From Anaerohalosphaeraceae bacterium (GTDB taxonomy: Bacteria > Planctomycetota > Phycisphaerae > Sedimentisphaerales > UBA12454), in assembly GCA_021108375.1 (NCBI GenBank), contig JAIORA010000034.1, positions 186,001 to 250,000 of the forward strand: a stretch of 64,000 nucleotides of DNA. Reading direction: 5' to 3'. The notes under the pieces are model-generated. The model saw only the letters and a list, made by a program, of their open reading frames with translations, ran no database searches and was not told the origin of the DNA. Made by a program: the position numbers and the translations under genes. Positions within the stretch are counted from its first letter, which is position 1. Every line of letters starts with the position of its first letter. Positions 55,575-64,000 of the stretch are shown here, piece after piece.

Positions 55575-57632
55575 ATGAATACAAAAATGTTTTTAGCGAC
55601 AGCAAGTATTGTTATAATATTCGGGATGTTTATTGGCGGAGCTGAAGCCGAGGCTTCCTATCTGGCTGATTTTGAGACACCGACTTTTAGTGCCGGTAAT
55701 GTAAATGGCCAAGACGGTTGGGTGGTGGATAGCGGTGCAGGGATAATCAGTACATCCTATGTCATTAGCGACAGCCAATCGCTGAATGTGTATGACTCTG
55801 GTGCTGATGGTATCGTCCACAAGGATTTTACTGCCAAGACAGATTTTGTTACTGTCGAATTCAAAGCAAAAATATCGACACAGGACAAAAGAGGGCGGTT
55901 TAAGATAAGAAATAGCAACAACGGCACACAAGAAGTCATCTATTGTGGATTTGGCTCAAACGATTTTTTCGCAAATGATGGTAATGGAAGTGGTGGTACC
56001 ACAACGCATGAGGGCTTAAGCGATTGGACTAAAGATGTCGTATATGATATTAAGATAGTAGCTGACATTGCTAATAACACTTACAACTTCTATGTCGATG
56101 ATAATTTGTTAGCCGAGAATTTTGGCTTTATGTGGAACCAGAGCCAGCTTGACAGGCTTCGTTACGAGGTTCCGGATGGCAGTGTAACGCTGGCAGTTGA
56201 TGATTTGACAATAGATAGCAATGGTACTATTCCAGATGATAACAATGTTACTTCAATTATAACTTACCAGTCATCAGTCAGCAGTGATGGCGGCGGCTCG
56301 TTGGACCTTAAAGCGGAAGTGAATTATGATGACAGCCGAACCGATGCCCCCATCGTGATAGTTATGCACGGCTATTCGCCGACAACCGGCAATTTTGATA
56401 ATGTCAGGCCAAACGCACAGAGACTTCGGGATGCAGGATTTTTTGCTGTATCAGTAGCGATGCGTTATCGCGAAGGAAGTGATGGTGTTCGTGATTCCGG
56501 GGGAGTGGAAATCTATGATATTTACGATGCCGCTGAATATGTCAAAACCGCATTTGCTTCGTATGTTGACCCTAACAATGTGCATATCACCGGTTACTCA
56601 GGCGGCGGCGGAAACACAATGGCCTGTTTGACAAAGTTTCCAGATTATTTCCGGGCTGCAGGGGCATATTTTGGTATGTCCGATTACGGCCACAACACTA
56701 CGGACGGCTGGTATTTCAATGGTGCAGGTTCAAGCCACCGTGCGCAACTGAGAACCGATATTGGCGACCCAACCCCTCCGAGCACCAATGTCATTAAGGA
56801 CCGTTATTATGCCAGAGCGTCGAACCTTGCTTCACATAATAACCCTTACAGTGAAATTCATCTGTTTGTCAACAACAGCGAAACCTGCTGTCCGAAGATT
56901 AACGATACTTCCTACCGCGACAATGCTATTGCCAACGAAGCGTTTCCCGGTGAATTTAATGATATTACTGTTCACATTGGTTATTCAGGTACATACGAGG
57001 ATTTTAATGGCAATGGCCAAAATGATCCTAATGAAGAGCAGTACTGGCCGCACACGGCTTCTCCCTCGGCTAACCAGCAGCATGCCGCTGAAACCTGGTA
57101 TCTGGCCAGAGTACTCGACGGCTCAATTACTCAGCCGGTATTAAACTCGTCAGATGAACTGCACATAGCCGGTTATGTCAAGACAAAGCCTTTCTCCGTA
57201 TGGCTTGGCGATGGGCAAAACGCTGCTGCGACATTGACTTATTCTTTGTCTGCCGGCCTCAAAAAATTTGAGCTTGATATACAGACAAACGACCAGACTG
57301 TTACCGGAACTGTTAAGGTTGATACGCAGGATACTGCCCAGTGCTTCATAATCGTCAAGGTGAACAGTATCAATGTTGACGATTTTGTTGGCGGCGGCAT
57401 TTATACTTATAGCGGCTTGGCCGATGGAGATGTGCTGGAGCTATGTTTAGCCGGGGATATTAACGAGGATTGTTCGGTCGATATGAACGATATTGCTATT
57501 TTGTTTTTTCATTGGCTTGATGATGATTGCGATTGTCCAAACTGGTGCGAAGGTTCTGATTTGGATCAAAGTACTGATGTTGAATTTGTGGATTTCGCGA
57601 CTTTATGCTGGAATTGGTTAGAAAACAGATAA
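55575..57632 (+). CDS. Secreted esterase (alpha/beta hydrolase) with lectin-like domain and dockerins
   Basis: The 685-residue protein starts after GGAGGAG with a signal peptide, then the same LamG-like domain as the proteins at 38825 and 39750 (residues 28-215). The alpha/beta hydrolase domain (about 225-540) has the oxyanion HG (IVIVMHGYSP), nucleophile Ser342 in GYSGGGG and a probable catalytic His in the HTASPSANQQHAAE segment. It resembles feruloyl/acetyl-xylan-type and PHB-depolymerase-like esterases. Two dockerin-like repeats end it (GDINEDCSVDMNDIAILFFH; TDVEFVDFATLCWNW). It probably removes acyl groups from a polysaccharide outside the cell. Confidence 0.78.
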   Translation: MNTKMFLATASIVIIFGMFIGGAEAEASYLADFETPTFSAGNVNGQDGWVVDSGAGIISTSYVISDSQSLNVYDSGADGIVHKDFTAKTDFVTVEFKAKISTQDKRGRFKIRNSNNGTQEVIYCGFGSNDFFANDGNGSGGTTTHEGLSDWTKDVVYDIKIVADIANNTYNFYVDDNLLAENFGFMWNQSQLDRLRYEVPDGSVTLAVDDLTIDSNGTIPDDNNVTSIITYQSSVSSDGGGSLDLKAEVNYDDSRTDAPIVIVMHGYSPTTGNFDNVRPNAQRLRDAGFFAVSVAMRYREGSDGVRDSGGVEIYDIYDAAEYVKTAFASYVDPNNVHITGYSGGGGNTMACLTKFPDYFRAAGAYFGMSDYGHNTTDGWYFNGAGSSHRAQLRTDIGDPTPPSTNVIKDRYYARASNLASHNNPYSEIHLFVNNSETCCPKINDTSYRDNAIANEAFPGEFNDITVHIGYSGTYEDFNGNGQNDPNEEQYWPHTASPSANQQHAAETWYLARVLDGSITQPVLNSSDELHIAGYVKTKPFSVWLGDGQNAAATLTYSLSAGLKKFELDIQTNDQTVTGTVKVDTQDTAQCFIIVKVNSINVDDFVGGGIYTYSGLADGDVLELCLAGDINEDCSVDMNDIAILFFHWLDDDCDCPNWCEGSDLDQSTDVEFVDFATLCWNWLENR

Positions 57633-57844
57633 ATTTGGTTAAGGGGTTAGCGCAAAAACTACAGATTGAGTGATATAGTCTGTTGCAATGCTTTTGTAGG
57701 CGGGTTAGTATATCAACGACGGATATGCCCTTTGATGGGGATGTGTTTCCGCATTAAACGTTGTAACTACTTGTCTAAAAATAAGTTGTTGCGGACAAAA
57801 CAGGTAAACTCAATCGTGATTAGTATAAGTAAAGGATCAAATGT

Positions 57845-58882
57845 ATGAATAAGTTTAACTCTGATAATTATGTTCACGTTCTGGCTAACGAAGTGAACAG
57901 AAGTTTTGCTTTCAAGGCAAAAACTGTCGAAGAGCTGAAAGATTGGCAAAAAGCCTTTCGTCCGAAATTGCGGGAGGCTCTCGGCATTGACAAAATAGAA
58001 AATCGTGGTTCTTGCTCTTTAGAGCCAAAAATGTTGAGCGAAGAAACACTCGATACCCACATCAGACAGGAATGGAGCATTTTTTCTGAGCCGGGATTTG
58101 AGATACCTTTTTTCCTTTTGCTTCCCAAAGGTCAAACTAAGCCGGCTCCGCTGGTTTTGACACCGCACGGCCATAGCAAACTGGCAAAAAATATATATGT
58201 TGGCATTTGGCGCAATGAAGCCGAAAAAGCTGAAATAGCAGATGGCGACAGGGACATTGCTTTGCAGGCGGTGGAAGCCGGCTATGTTGCCATAGCACCG
58301 GATGTGCGCGGGTTTGCCGATCTTAGACTAAAGGAAGACAAGGCCTCGGACGAATCTTATTCAGACCGCAAACTCCAGATGCGTGCTTTGATGTTCGGAC
58401 GTACGCTCATCGGGGAGCGGGTTTGGGATATTGGACGGCTGATTGATTATGCTAAAACACGCTCTGAAATTGATACCGGTAAAATTATGATTACCGGCAA
58501 TTCGGGAGGCGGTACCGTTTCATTATTTGCTGCCGCCTGCGATGAACGTATTGGCATTGCTGTCCCATCCTCTTATTTTTGTACATTTGAAGGTTCAATC
58601 GGCAGTATCCGCCATTGTGAATGCAATTATATCCCCGGCATTATGACGATGGCAGAAATGTATGATATTGCCGGTCTGATTGCACCGAGACCGTTTTTGG
58701 CTGTTAACGGCAAAGAGGATAAGATATTTCCGATAGAATCAGCTAAATACGCTTATAAAAAATTGAAAGAGATATACGAAGTAGCTGGTGCAGGTGAAGT
58801 TTGCAAGCTCGCCATTGGTAACGGCGGGCACAGGTACTACAAGGATTTAGTTTGGGATTTTGTCAAAGAACAGTTTGAGTAA
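57845..58882 (+). CDS. Cytoplasmic alpha/beta hydrolase, acetyl-esterase-like
   Basis: The 345-residue protein lacks a signal peptide. It has the hydrolase core LVLTPHGHS (oxyanion), nucleophile Ser220 in ITGNSGGGTVSLFAAACD, Asp292 in NGKEDKIFPI and His329 in IGNGGHRYYKD, all in the right order for the family that includes acetyl-xylan esterases and dienelactone hydrolases. An N-terminal helical part (EELKDWQKAFRPKLREALGI) is typical of this subgroup. It may deacylate the imported oligosaccharide. AAGGA lies nine bases before the ATG; a gap of 212 bp precedes it. Confidence 0.8.
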   Translation: MNKFNSDNYVHVLANEVNRSFAFKAKTVEELKDWQKAFRPKLREALGIDKIENRGSCSLEPKMLSEETLDTHIRQEWSIFSEPGFEIPFFLLLPKGQTKPAPLVLTPHGHSKLAKNIYVGIWRNEAEKAEIADGDRDIALQAVEAGYVAIAPDVRGFADLRLKEDKASDESYSDRKLQMRALMFGRTLIGERVWDIGRLIDYAKTRSEIDTGKIMITGNSGGGTVSLFAAACDERIGIAVPSSYFCTFEGSIGSIRHCECNYIPGIMTMAEMYDIAGLIAPRPFLAVNGKEDKIFPIESAKYAYKKLKEIYEVAGAGEVCKLAIGNGGHRYYKDLVWDFVKEQFE

Positions 58883-58918
58883 GTCATTATAATTTTGGAA
58901 GTAATGAGGTTTTAGGAA

Positions 58919-60289
58919 ATGAAAAGTTATGTTCTGGTCGGCCTTGGTAGTCGGTCAAAAATGTTTACCAATTTATTTTGTTCGGGCGAGTTTAAAGATT
59001 CAGCGAAGCTTCTGGCCATTTGCGATATCAATCTAGGCAGAATTAAACTTAAAGCAGACATTCTTAGCAAGGAGTTTCCCGGACTGGCTTGTTATGAGGC
59101 TAAAGATTTTGACAGGATGATTAAAGAGCAGAATCCGGATTGTGTGATTGTATGTACTACCGACAGGACACACGACGAATATATTTGCCGTGCTATGGAG
59201 TCTGGCCGTGATGCGATAACAGAAAAGCCGATGACCATTGATGAAAAAAAATGTCAGAAGATAATCAATACTGCCAAAAAAACCGGCAGGAATGTCCGCG
59301 TTACATTTAATTATCGGTACTCTCCGCCTCGTTCTCAGGTTAAAGAACTTCTGATGGATGGAGCAATAGGCAAGATATTGTCAGTTGAGTTTAAGTGGAT
59401 GCTTGATACAAACCACGGTGCCGATTATTTCAGGCGGTGGCATCGCAATAAAGTTAATTCGGGCGGTCTTATGGTTCACAAGGCTACGCATCATTTTGAC
59501 CTGGTCAACTGGTGGCTCGGTACCGTGCCGGAAACGGTTTTTGCCAAAGGCGACAGGCTTTTTTATAATGAAAAACAAGCGGAGCGTTTTGGTCTATCCG
59601 GCCATAGCGAGCGTTGTCTGAATTGTCCCGTTAAAAACAGATGCAACTTCTACCTTGATATGAATAACTTTGAAATTATGAGAGGGCTTTACCTCGATAA
59701 TGAGAAATATGATGGCTATCTCCGGGACCGTTGTGTATTTGGCGACGATATTGATATCGAAGATTTTATGAGCGTTACCGTAGGATATAAAGGCGGCGCG
59801 ATACTTAACTACAGCCTTGTTGCTTTTAGTCCGTGGGAAGGTTATCGGGTTGTGTTCAATGGTACCAAGGGCAGGCTTGAACATTTGTGTCAGGAGTCGT
59901 CTTATATCAATGGCGATGGTACTGTACAGGGAGCTTTGAAACCGGAAGGTACTCTGATTAAAATTTATCCCCATTTCAAAACACCATATTCGGTGCAGGT
60001 CAAACAGGGTGAAGGTTCACACGGCGGCGGTGATATTGTTATGTTGAACGATATATTCGGCAATCCCGATCCTGACCCACTGATGCGTTCCGCTGATTAT
60101 ATTCAAGGTTCCTATTCCATTCTTACCGGAATCGCTGCTAATAAGTCCATCCAGACTGGCCAGCAAATTAATGTGAGTGAATTGGTTTCAGGCCTTAAAG
60201 AGCCGATATTTCCTCCAATGCCTGGCGAGAATGAGCAGATTCCTTATGTCTCAGACACTGGCCTTAAAGGTGGCGTGGTAATAAAATAA
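58919..60289 (+). CDS. Gfo/Idh/MocA-family oxidoreductase
   Basis: The 456-residue protein has an N-terminal Rossmann fold (YVLVGLGSRSKMF, LLAICDINLGR, PDCVIVCTTDRTHDEY), the family EKP motif (ITEKPMTIDE) and a C-terminal alpha/beta domain with SGGLMVHKATHHFDLVNWWL, whose His residues are likely catalytic. It also has an uncommon Cys cluster (CLNCPVKNRCNFY) that could bind a metal. Family members oxidise or epimerise sugars with NAD(P). It lies 36 bp after the hydrolase gene and 78 bp before tdh, so it probably works on the released sugar. Confidence 0.87.
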   Translation: MKSYVLVGLGSRSKMFTNLFCSGEFKDSAKLLAICDINLGRIKLKADILSKEFPGLACYEAKDFDRMIKEQNPDCVIVCTTDRTHDEYICRAMESGRDAITEKPMTIDEKKCQKIINTAKKTGRNVRVTFNYRYSPPRSQVKELLMDGAIGKILSVEFKWMLDTNHGADYFRRWHRNKVNSGGLMVHKATHHFDLVNWWLGTVPETVFAKGDRLFYNEKQAERFGLSGHSERCLNCPVKNRCNFYLDMNNFEIMRGLYLDNEKYDGYLRDRCVFGDDIDIEDFMSVTVGYKGGAILNYSLVAFSPWEGYRVVFNGTKGRLEHLCQESSYINGDGTVQGALKPEGTLIKIYPHFKTPYSVQVKQGEGSHGGGDIVMLNDIFGNPDPDPLMRSADYIQGSYSILTGIAANKSIQTGQQINVSELVSGLKEPIFPPMPGENEQIPYVSDTGLKGGVVIK

Positions 60290-60367
60290 TTTTTTTTCAA
60301 ATGTTATAAACCCGCCGAAATCACTGTTCGTACAGACGAGAAAAAACCGTGGAAGGGAAAAGGAACA

Positions 60368-61396
60368 ATGAAAGCATTAGTTAAATCAAAATCGCAGCAG
60401 GGGCTTTGGCTTGAAGATATTCCGGTACCGGAAGTCGGTATTAACGATGTGCTCATAAAAATTCTCAAGACGAGTATTTGCGGGACAGATGTTCATATTT
60501 GGAACTGGGACGAATGGGCGCAGAAAACGATACCTGTTGGAATAACCGTTGGCCATGAATTTGTCGGACTGGTTGAGAGTTTTGGCTCAAGTGTTCACGG
60601 CTACAAAAAAGGTGATCTTGTCAGTGGCGAAGGCCATCTGGTTTGCGGACATTGTAGAAACTGTCTTGCCGGCAGACGGCATCTTTGTCCCAATACCAGC
60701 GGTGTTGGTGTCAATCGAAATGGAGCATATGCCGAGTATCTGTCTATTCCGGTAGCCAATGTATGGCCGTGCGCTCCGAACATTCCGTTGGATGTGTTAA
60801 GTTCATTTGACCCGCTTGGCAATGCCACACATACCGCTTTGTCGTTTGATGTTCTTGGTGAAGATGTTCTGATTACAGGGGCCGGCCCGATTGGTATTAT
60901 GGCCGTTGCTATCGCACGTCATTGCCAGGCGCGTTATGTAGTTGTCAGTGATATAAATCCGTACAGACTGGCGTTGGCTAAAAAAATGGGCGCAACCCTG
61001 GCAGTTGATGCACGAACAGAATCAATCGCTGATGCCCAAAAAAAACTTGGTATGACAGAAGGCTTTGATGTTGGTATGGAGATGTCCGGCAGTCCCCAGG
61101 CGTTTCGGGATATGCTGACAAATATGTGTCACGGCGGCAAAATTGCGATGCTTGGCATATTGCCAAAGGCTGAAATTGATTGGGACACTGTTGTTTTCAA
61201 CAGCCTGACAATAAAAGGTATTTATGGCAGAGAGATGTATGAAACCTGGTACAAAATGACAATGATGATTCAGTGCGGACTGGATATTAGCCCTGTCATA
61301 ACTCATCGTTTTCATTATACCGAATTTGAAAAGGCTTTTGAAGTAATGAGGTCGGGGCAGTCGGGGAAAGTTGTTCTCGATTGGCAGAAAAAATAA
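60368..61396 (+). CDS. tdh: L-threonine 3-dehydrogenase
   Basis: Tdh oxidises L-threonine to 2-amino-3-ketobutyrate with NAD. The 342-residue medium-chain dehydrogenase has the catalytic zinc region [21 protein letters not shown], the structural zinc Cys set [15 protein letters not shown] and the NAD loop GAGPIG. The [12 protein letters not shown] segment and the length are characteristic of Tdh among related dehydrogenases. kbl follows after 15 bp, which supports the assignment. ATG is preceded by GGAAAAGGA. Confidence 0.95.
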   Translation: MKALVKSKSQQGLWLEDIPVPEVGINDVLIKILKTSICGTDVHIWNWDEWAQKTIPVGITVGHEFVGLVESFGSSVHGYKKGDLVSGEGHLVCGHCRNCLAGRRHLCPNTSGVGVNRNGAYAEYLSIPVANVWPCAPNIPLDVLSSFDPLGNATHTALSFDVLGEDVLITGAGPIGIMAVAIARHCQARYVVVSDINPYRLALAKKMGATLAVDARTESIADAQKKLGMTEGFDVGMEMSGSPQAFRDMLTNMCHGGKIAMLGILPKAEIDWDTVVFNSLTIKGIYGREMYETWYKMTMMIQCGLDISPVITHRFHYTEFEKAFEVMRSGQSGKVVLDWQKK

Positions 61397-61411
61397 TTAC
61401 GAGGAACTAAA

Positions 61412-62599
61412 ATGGTTGACACTGTTACAACAATACAAAATGAATTGGATTCTCTAAAGAAAGCCGGTACATTTAAGTGCGCACCTGTTATTGATGGGCC
61501 GATGGGGCCGACAGTTAAACTGGAAGATGGCCGCGAGGTGGTCAATTTTTGCAGCAATAATTACATCGGACTGGCTAACCATCCTGATGTCATATCTGGT
61601 GCTTTGAAAGCAATTGAAAAGTATGGTTACGGCACTGCATCTGTACGGTTCATTTGCGGCTCATTCACTTTACACGACGAGCTGGAGCGGGGAATTGCTG
61701 ACTTTTTATGTATGGAAAGCGCAACTACTTATGTTTCCTGTTGGAATGCAAACGAGGCGCTTTTGCCAACGCTGCTGAGCGAAGGGGATGTTGTTATCAG
61801 TGACGAGTTTAACCACGCCAGCATAATCGATGCCTGTCGTTTATGCGGCAGGAAGGTTCAGCGTCTGATTTACAGGCATAGTGATATGAATGATTTATCA
61901 ACGCGCCTTGATGAAGCTAAAGATGCCCGTCGAAAGCTGATTATTACCGATGGCGTTTTCAGTATGGAGGGCGATTTGGCAAATCTGCCCGATATCGTTA
62001 AGTTGGCTAAAAAACACGATGCACTTGTCATTGTCGATGATTCTCACGCTCACGGCGTGGTCGGTAAGACAGGCAGGGGAACGCCGGAACATTTTGGCGT
62101 TTCGGTGGATGTAATAACAGGGACACTTGGCAAAGCATTAGGTGGTGCTGCTGGAGGTTTTGTCGCTGCCTCGAAACCGATAATAGAACTTTTGGTACAG
62201 CGAAGCCGTCCCCAATTGTTCAGCAATGCTCTGCCGCCGGCGGTTGCAGGCGGGGCCTTAGCTTCCATAAGATTATTAAAGAACAATCCGCAGCTTGTTG
62301 AACAATTGCGGGAAAATGTAAGATATTTTCGCGATGAACTGAAGAAAGCAGGCATTGAAGCTTTAGAATCACCCACCGCCATCGTACCTGTGATTGTCGG
62401 CGATACCGCTAAAGCAATTAGTTTGGCCAAAAAAATGCTGAAAAACGACGTTTTGATAACTGGCTTCGGCTATCCCGTAGTTCCGGAGGGTACAGCACGT
62501 CTGCGTGCCCAAATCAGCTTGGCGCACACACAGGTTCATTTGGACAAAGTTTTGGATGTGTTCCGAAAACTAAAATTTGATGGAGAGATAGATGGTTAG
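61412..62599 (+). CDS. kbl: Glycine C-acetyltransferase (2-amino-3-ketobutyrate CoA ligase)
   Basis: Kbl splits 2-amino-3-ketobutyrate with CoA into glycine and acetyl-CoA, the step after Tdh. The 395-residue PLP enzyme of the alpha-oxoamine synthase family has NFCSNNYIGLANHP, GYGTASVRFICGS, VIVDDSHAHGVVG and the cofactor lysine in ITGTLGKALGGAAGG. Length and motifs are normal. The tdh-kbl pair gives a complete route from threonine to glycine and acetyl-CoA and is co-transcribed with the sugar-oxidoreductase gene here. Confidence 0.96.
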   Translation: MVDTVTTIQNELDSLKKAGTFKCAPVIDGPMGPTVKLEDGREVVNFCSNNYIGLANHPDVISGALKAIEKYGYGTASVRFICGSFTLHDELERGIADFLCMESATTYVSCWNANEALLPTLLSEGDVVISDEFNHASIIDACRLCGRKVQRLIYRHSDMNDLSTRLDEAKDARRKLIITDGVFSMEGDLANLPDIVKLAKKHDALVIVDDSHAHGVVGKTGRGTPEHFGVSVDVITGTLGKALGGAAGGFVAASKPIIELLVQRSRPQLFSNALPPAVAGGALASIRLLKNNPQLVEQLRENVRYFRDELKKAGIEALESPTAIVPVIVGDTAKAISLAKKMLKNDVLITGFGYPVVPEGTARLRAQISLAHTQVHLDKVLDVFRKLKFDGEIDG

Positions 62600-62629
62600 C
62601 GTCTCTTATATTTATACTAAACTGTACTG

Positions 62630-64000
62630 ATGGAAAATAATGCTCTAAAATCCAGGACAAAAAAATCATATTATCCCAAAAAAGGAATTTTTGTTTATGT
62701 GTGCTTTTTGTTGTACTTATTTGCCGGTTATTCTGCCCGGGCTGAGTTAGTCGGGCATTGGGAATTTGACGATAATCTGTTGGACTCCGTCGGCGGCAAT
62801 AACGGCACAGTTATTGGCGATTCCGTTGCCGGAACCGATAATGGAATATCAGGCGGAGCTGTTAGTTTTGACGGCTCTGGCGATGCCGTTTATATGTCCG
62901 TCAGTTCGCAAATTGATGACGATTGGTCTATCCTCTTTTGGGCATTCGACCCTGAAGAAGCCGACAATACCGGCTATATGGTAAGCTCCGGCTATCCTCA
63001 CGGCTGGGAAGTCCTGTTTTTGCGTCGATATTACAATGACAAGTTTGCAGGCGGCGTTACACAGGATTTGCATTCAAATCCTAAGAGAACTTTTGGTGAA
63101 CTAGGCCCTAAGGAGCGTGGACATTGGTATCACCATACGGTTACTCATAACGGTACTACAAATCAAGCCATCTGGTATATCAATGGTGAGCAAGTCGCTG
63201 AAAGCCCCGCTGACTTTGATGAGTTTGATTCTCGGCTGTATGTAGGGAACCGAAGAGAAGGAGGACGGGACTTCAAGGGACTCATCGATGACCTTCGTTT
63301 ATACAATCATACTTTAGACCAGCAGGAAATAGACGAGGTAATTTTTGACCCGAAAATAGCTATTGCTCCCTATCCAATCAACGGTAGTACAGGCGTTGCT
63401 ACAGATATAATTTTGAGCTGGCTGCCCAGTAAAAATGCTATAACTCATAACGTTTATTTCGGTATCAATCCAGATAATCTGCCATTAGTCTCCGCAGAAC
63501 AAGCCGAAACATTCTACGACCCCTGCGGCCTATTAGATTTGGGGACATATTATTGGCGTATAGATGAAATTGACCCTAATAACAATGTGTGGACAGGCAA
63601 TGTCTGGGTCTTTACTGTGGATGAATTGAATCTTACGGTTTTATCAGGAGATTCTTCAAACCTGCTGTACACATATCTGGAAGACAGGGCTAACGAACAA
63701 TTCGATGCTCGTGATGCAACGGTACAACAGGCACTGCAGAGCCTGGAAGGTGTGCAGCAGCGTCAACAACAGCTTAATGCCGATTACCGAAAAATAGTCG
63801 GGTATTTTCCTGAAAAAGTGCCTTTAAATCCGGTCGTAACAGGTACTATCGAAATGGATGACTACCGAATTGAAAAAGTGGCATATCAAAGCCGTCCCGG
63901 TTTCTACGTTACAGCAAATCTCTATGTTCCAACAACCGGCTCAGGACCTTGGCCGGGCGTGTTGGTTGTATGCGGACATTCAAGTAATGGGAAAGCTTAT
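62630..64000 (+). CDS. Secreted LamG-domain protein with start of an esterase domain (partial)
   Basis: The frame is open from ATG 62630 to the window edge (457 codons), so the 3' end is missing. A signal peptide-like segment (GIFVYVCFLLYLFAGYSARA) leads to a LamG domain (LVGHWEFDDNLLDSVGGNNG... GLIDDLRLYNHTLDQQEI), an FN3-like module (ILSWLPSKNAITHNVYFG... YYWRIDEIDP), a coiled stretch rich in Gln (LEGVQQRQQQLN) and the beginning of an alpha/beta hydrolase (GFYVTANLYVPTTGSGPWPG, then GVLVVCGHSS), like acetyl-xylan esterases. It follows kbl by 30 bp and has no strong ribosome site. Confidence 0.75.
   Translation, partial: MENNALKSRTKKSYYPKKGIFVYVCFLLYLFAGYSARAELVGHWEFDDNLLDSVGGNNGTVIGDSVAGTDNGISGGAVSFDGSGDAVYMSVSSQIDDDWSILFWAFDPEEADNTGYMVSSGYPHGWEVLFLRRYYNDKFAGGVTQDLHSNPKRTFGELGPKERGHWYHHTVTHNGTTNQAIWYINGEQVAESPADFDEFDSRLYVGNRREGGRDFKGLIDDLRLYNHTLDQQEIDEVIFDPKIAIAPYPINGSTGVATDIILSWLPSKNAITHNVYFGINPDNLPLVSAEQAETFYDPCGLLDLGTYYWRIDEIDPNNNVWTGNVWVFTVDELNLTVLSGDSSNLLYTYLEDRANEQFDARDATVQQALQSLEGVQQRQQQLNADYRKIVGYFPEKVPLNPVVTGTIEMDDYRIEKVAYQSRPGFYVTANLYVPTTGSGPWPGVLVVCGHSSNGKAY

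Noticed and set aside
60368-61396. Reading tdh as a sugar-alcohol dehydrogenase of the catabolic island
   Set aside because: The Tdh-specific segment around HIWNWDEW and the adjacent kbl favour threonine dehydrogenase.

Overview
The window looks like the chromosome of a planctomycete of the class Phycisphaerae, probably near Sedimentisphaerales. I infer this from gene style, not from a marker gene. The signs are secreted proteins ending in dockerin-like repeats of the type GDLNGDCVINFKDFAAMASEWL, a PEP-CTERM protein, stand-alone prepilin-like proteins with a FTLVELLVVISIIA segment, an ECF sigma factor fused to a membrane-anchored domain, and abundant short dispersed repeats between genes. No rRNA, tRNA or CRISPR array was recognised.

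Positions 1 to about 31 kb are mostly housekeeping. In order they hold the 3' end of pnp; an NtrC-type two-component pair; a five-gene minus-strand run (DUF4416, WecA/MraY-like transferase, O-antigen-ligase-like protein with TPRs, an HtrA-like protease and an overlapping pseudo-protease paralogue); proS; a TPR lipoprotein with lspA; a BFN-domain protein with valS; rho; coaE; a glycogen-synthase-like glycosyltransferase; divergent queC and queF; small zinc-ribbon, TerB-like and PilZ proteins; an ECF sigma factor with a large C-terminal sensor-like domain whose gene overlaps a pseudopilin gene; and hisC-hisB with a thermonuclease-like gene, flanked by inverted repeats.

Positions 31 to 64 kb form an accessory catabolic island. 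Its core is three paralogous secreted proteins with the layout of a glycosidase (GH20/GH67-like N-domain, then a probable TIM barrel). Around them are a LacI-type regulator, a sodium:solute symporter whose promoter overlaps a perfect LacI-type palindrome, secreted dockerin and PEP-CTERM proteins with lectin-like (LamG-like) domains, a CBM9-like/transglutaminase-like fusion, a secreted protein with a possible cysteine-peptidase-like domain and a propeller-like region, three esterase-like alpha/beta hydrolases, a Gfo/Idh/MocA oxidoreductase, and tdh-kbl for threonine breakdown. From 44 kb onward everything reads rightward with short gaps. I read it as a regulated system for uptake and breakdown of a complex glycan or glycoprotein; the substrate cannot be named from sequence alone.

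Mobile and repeat content is notable. A 138-bp MITE-like element occurs twice at about 95% identity, and one copy is inserted inside a second repeat family with a 5-bp target duplication. The two downstream glycosidase-like paralogues share a 262-bp tract with one mismatch.
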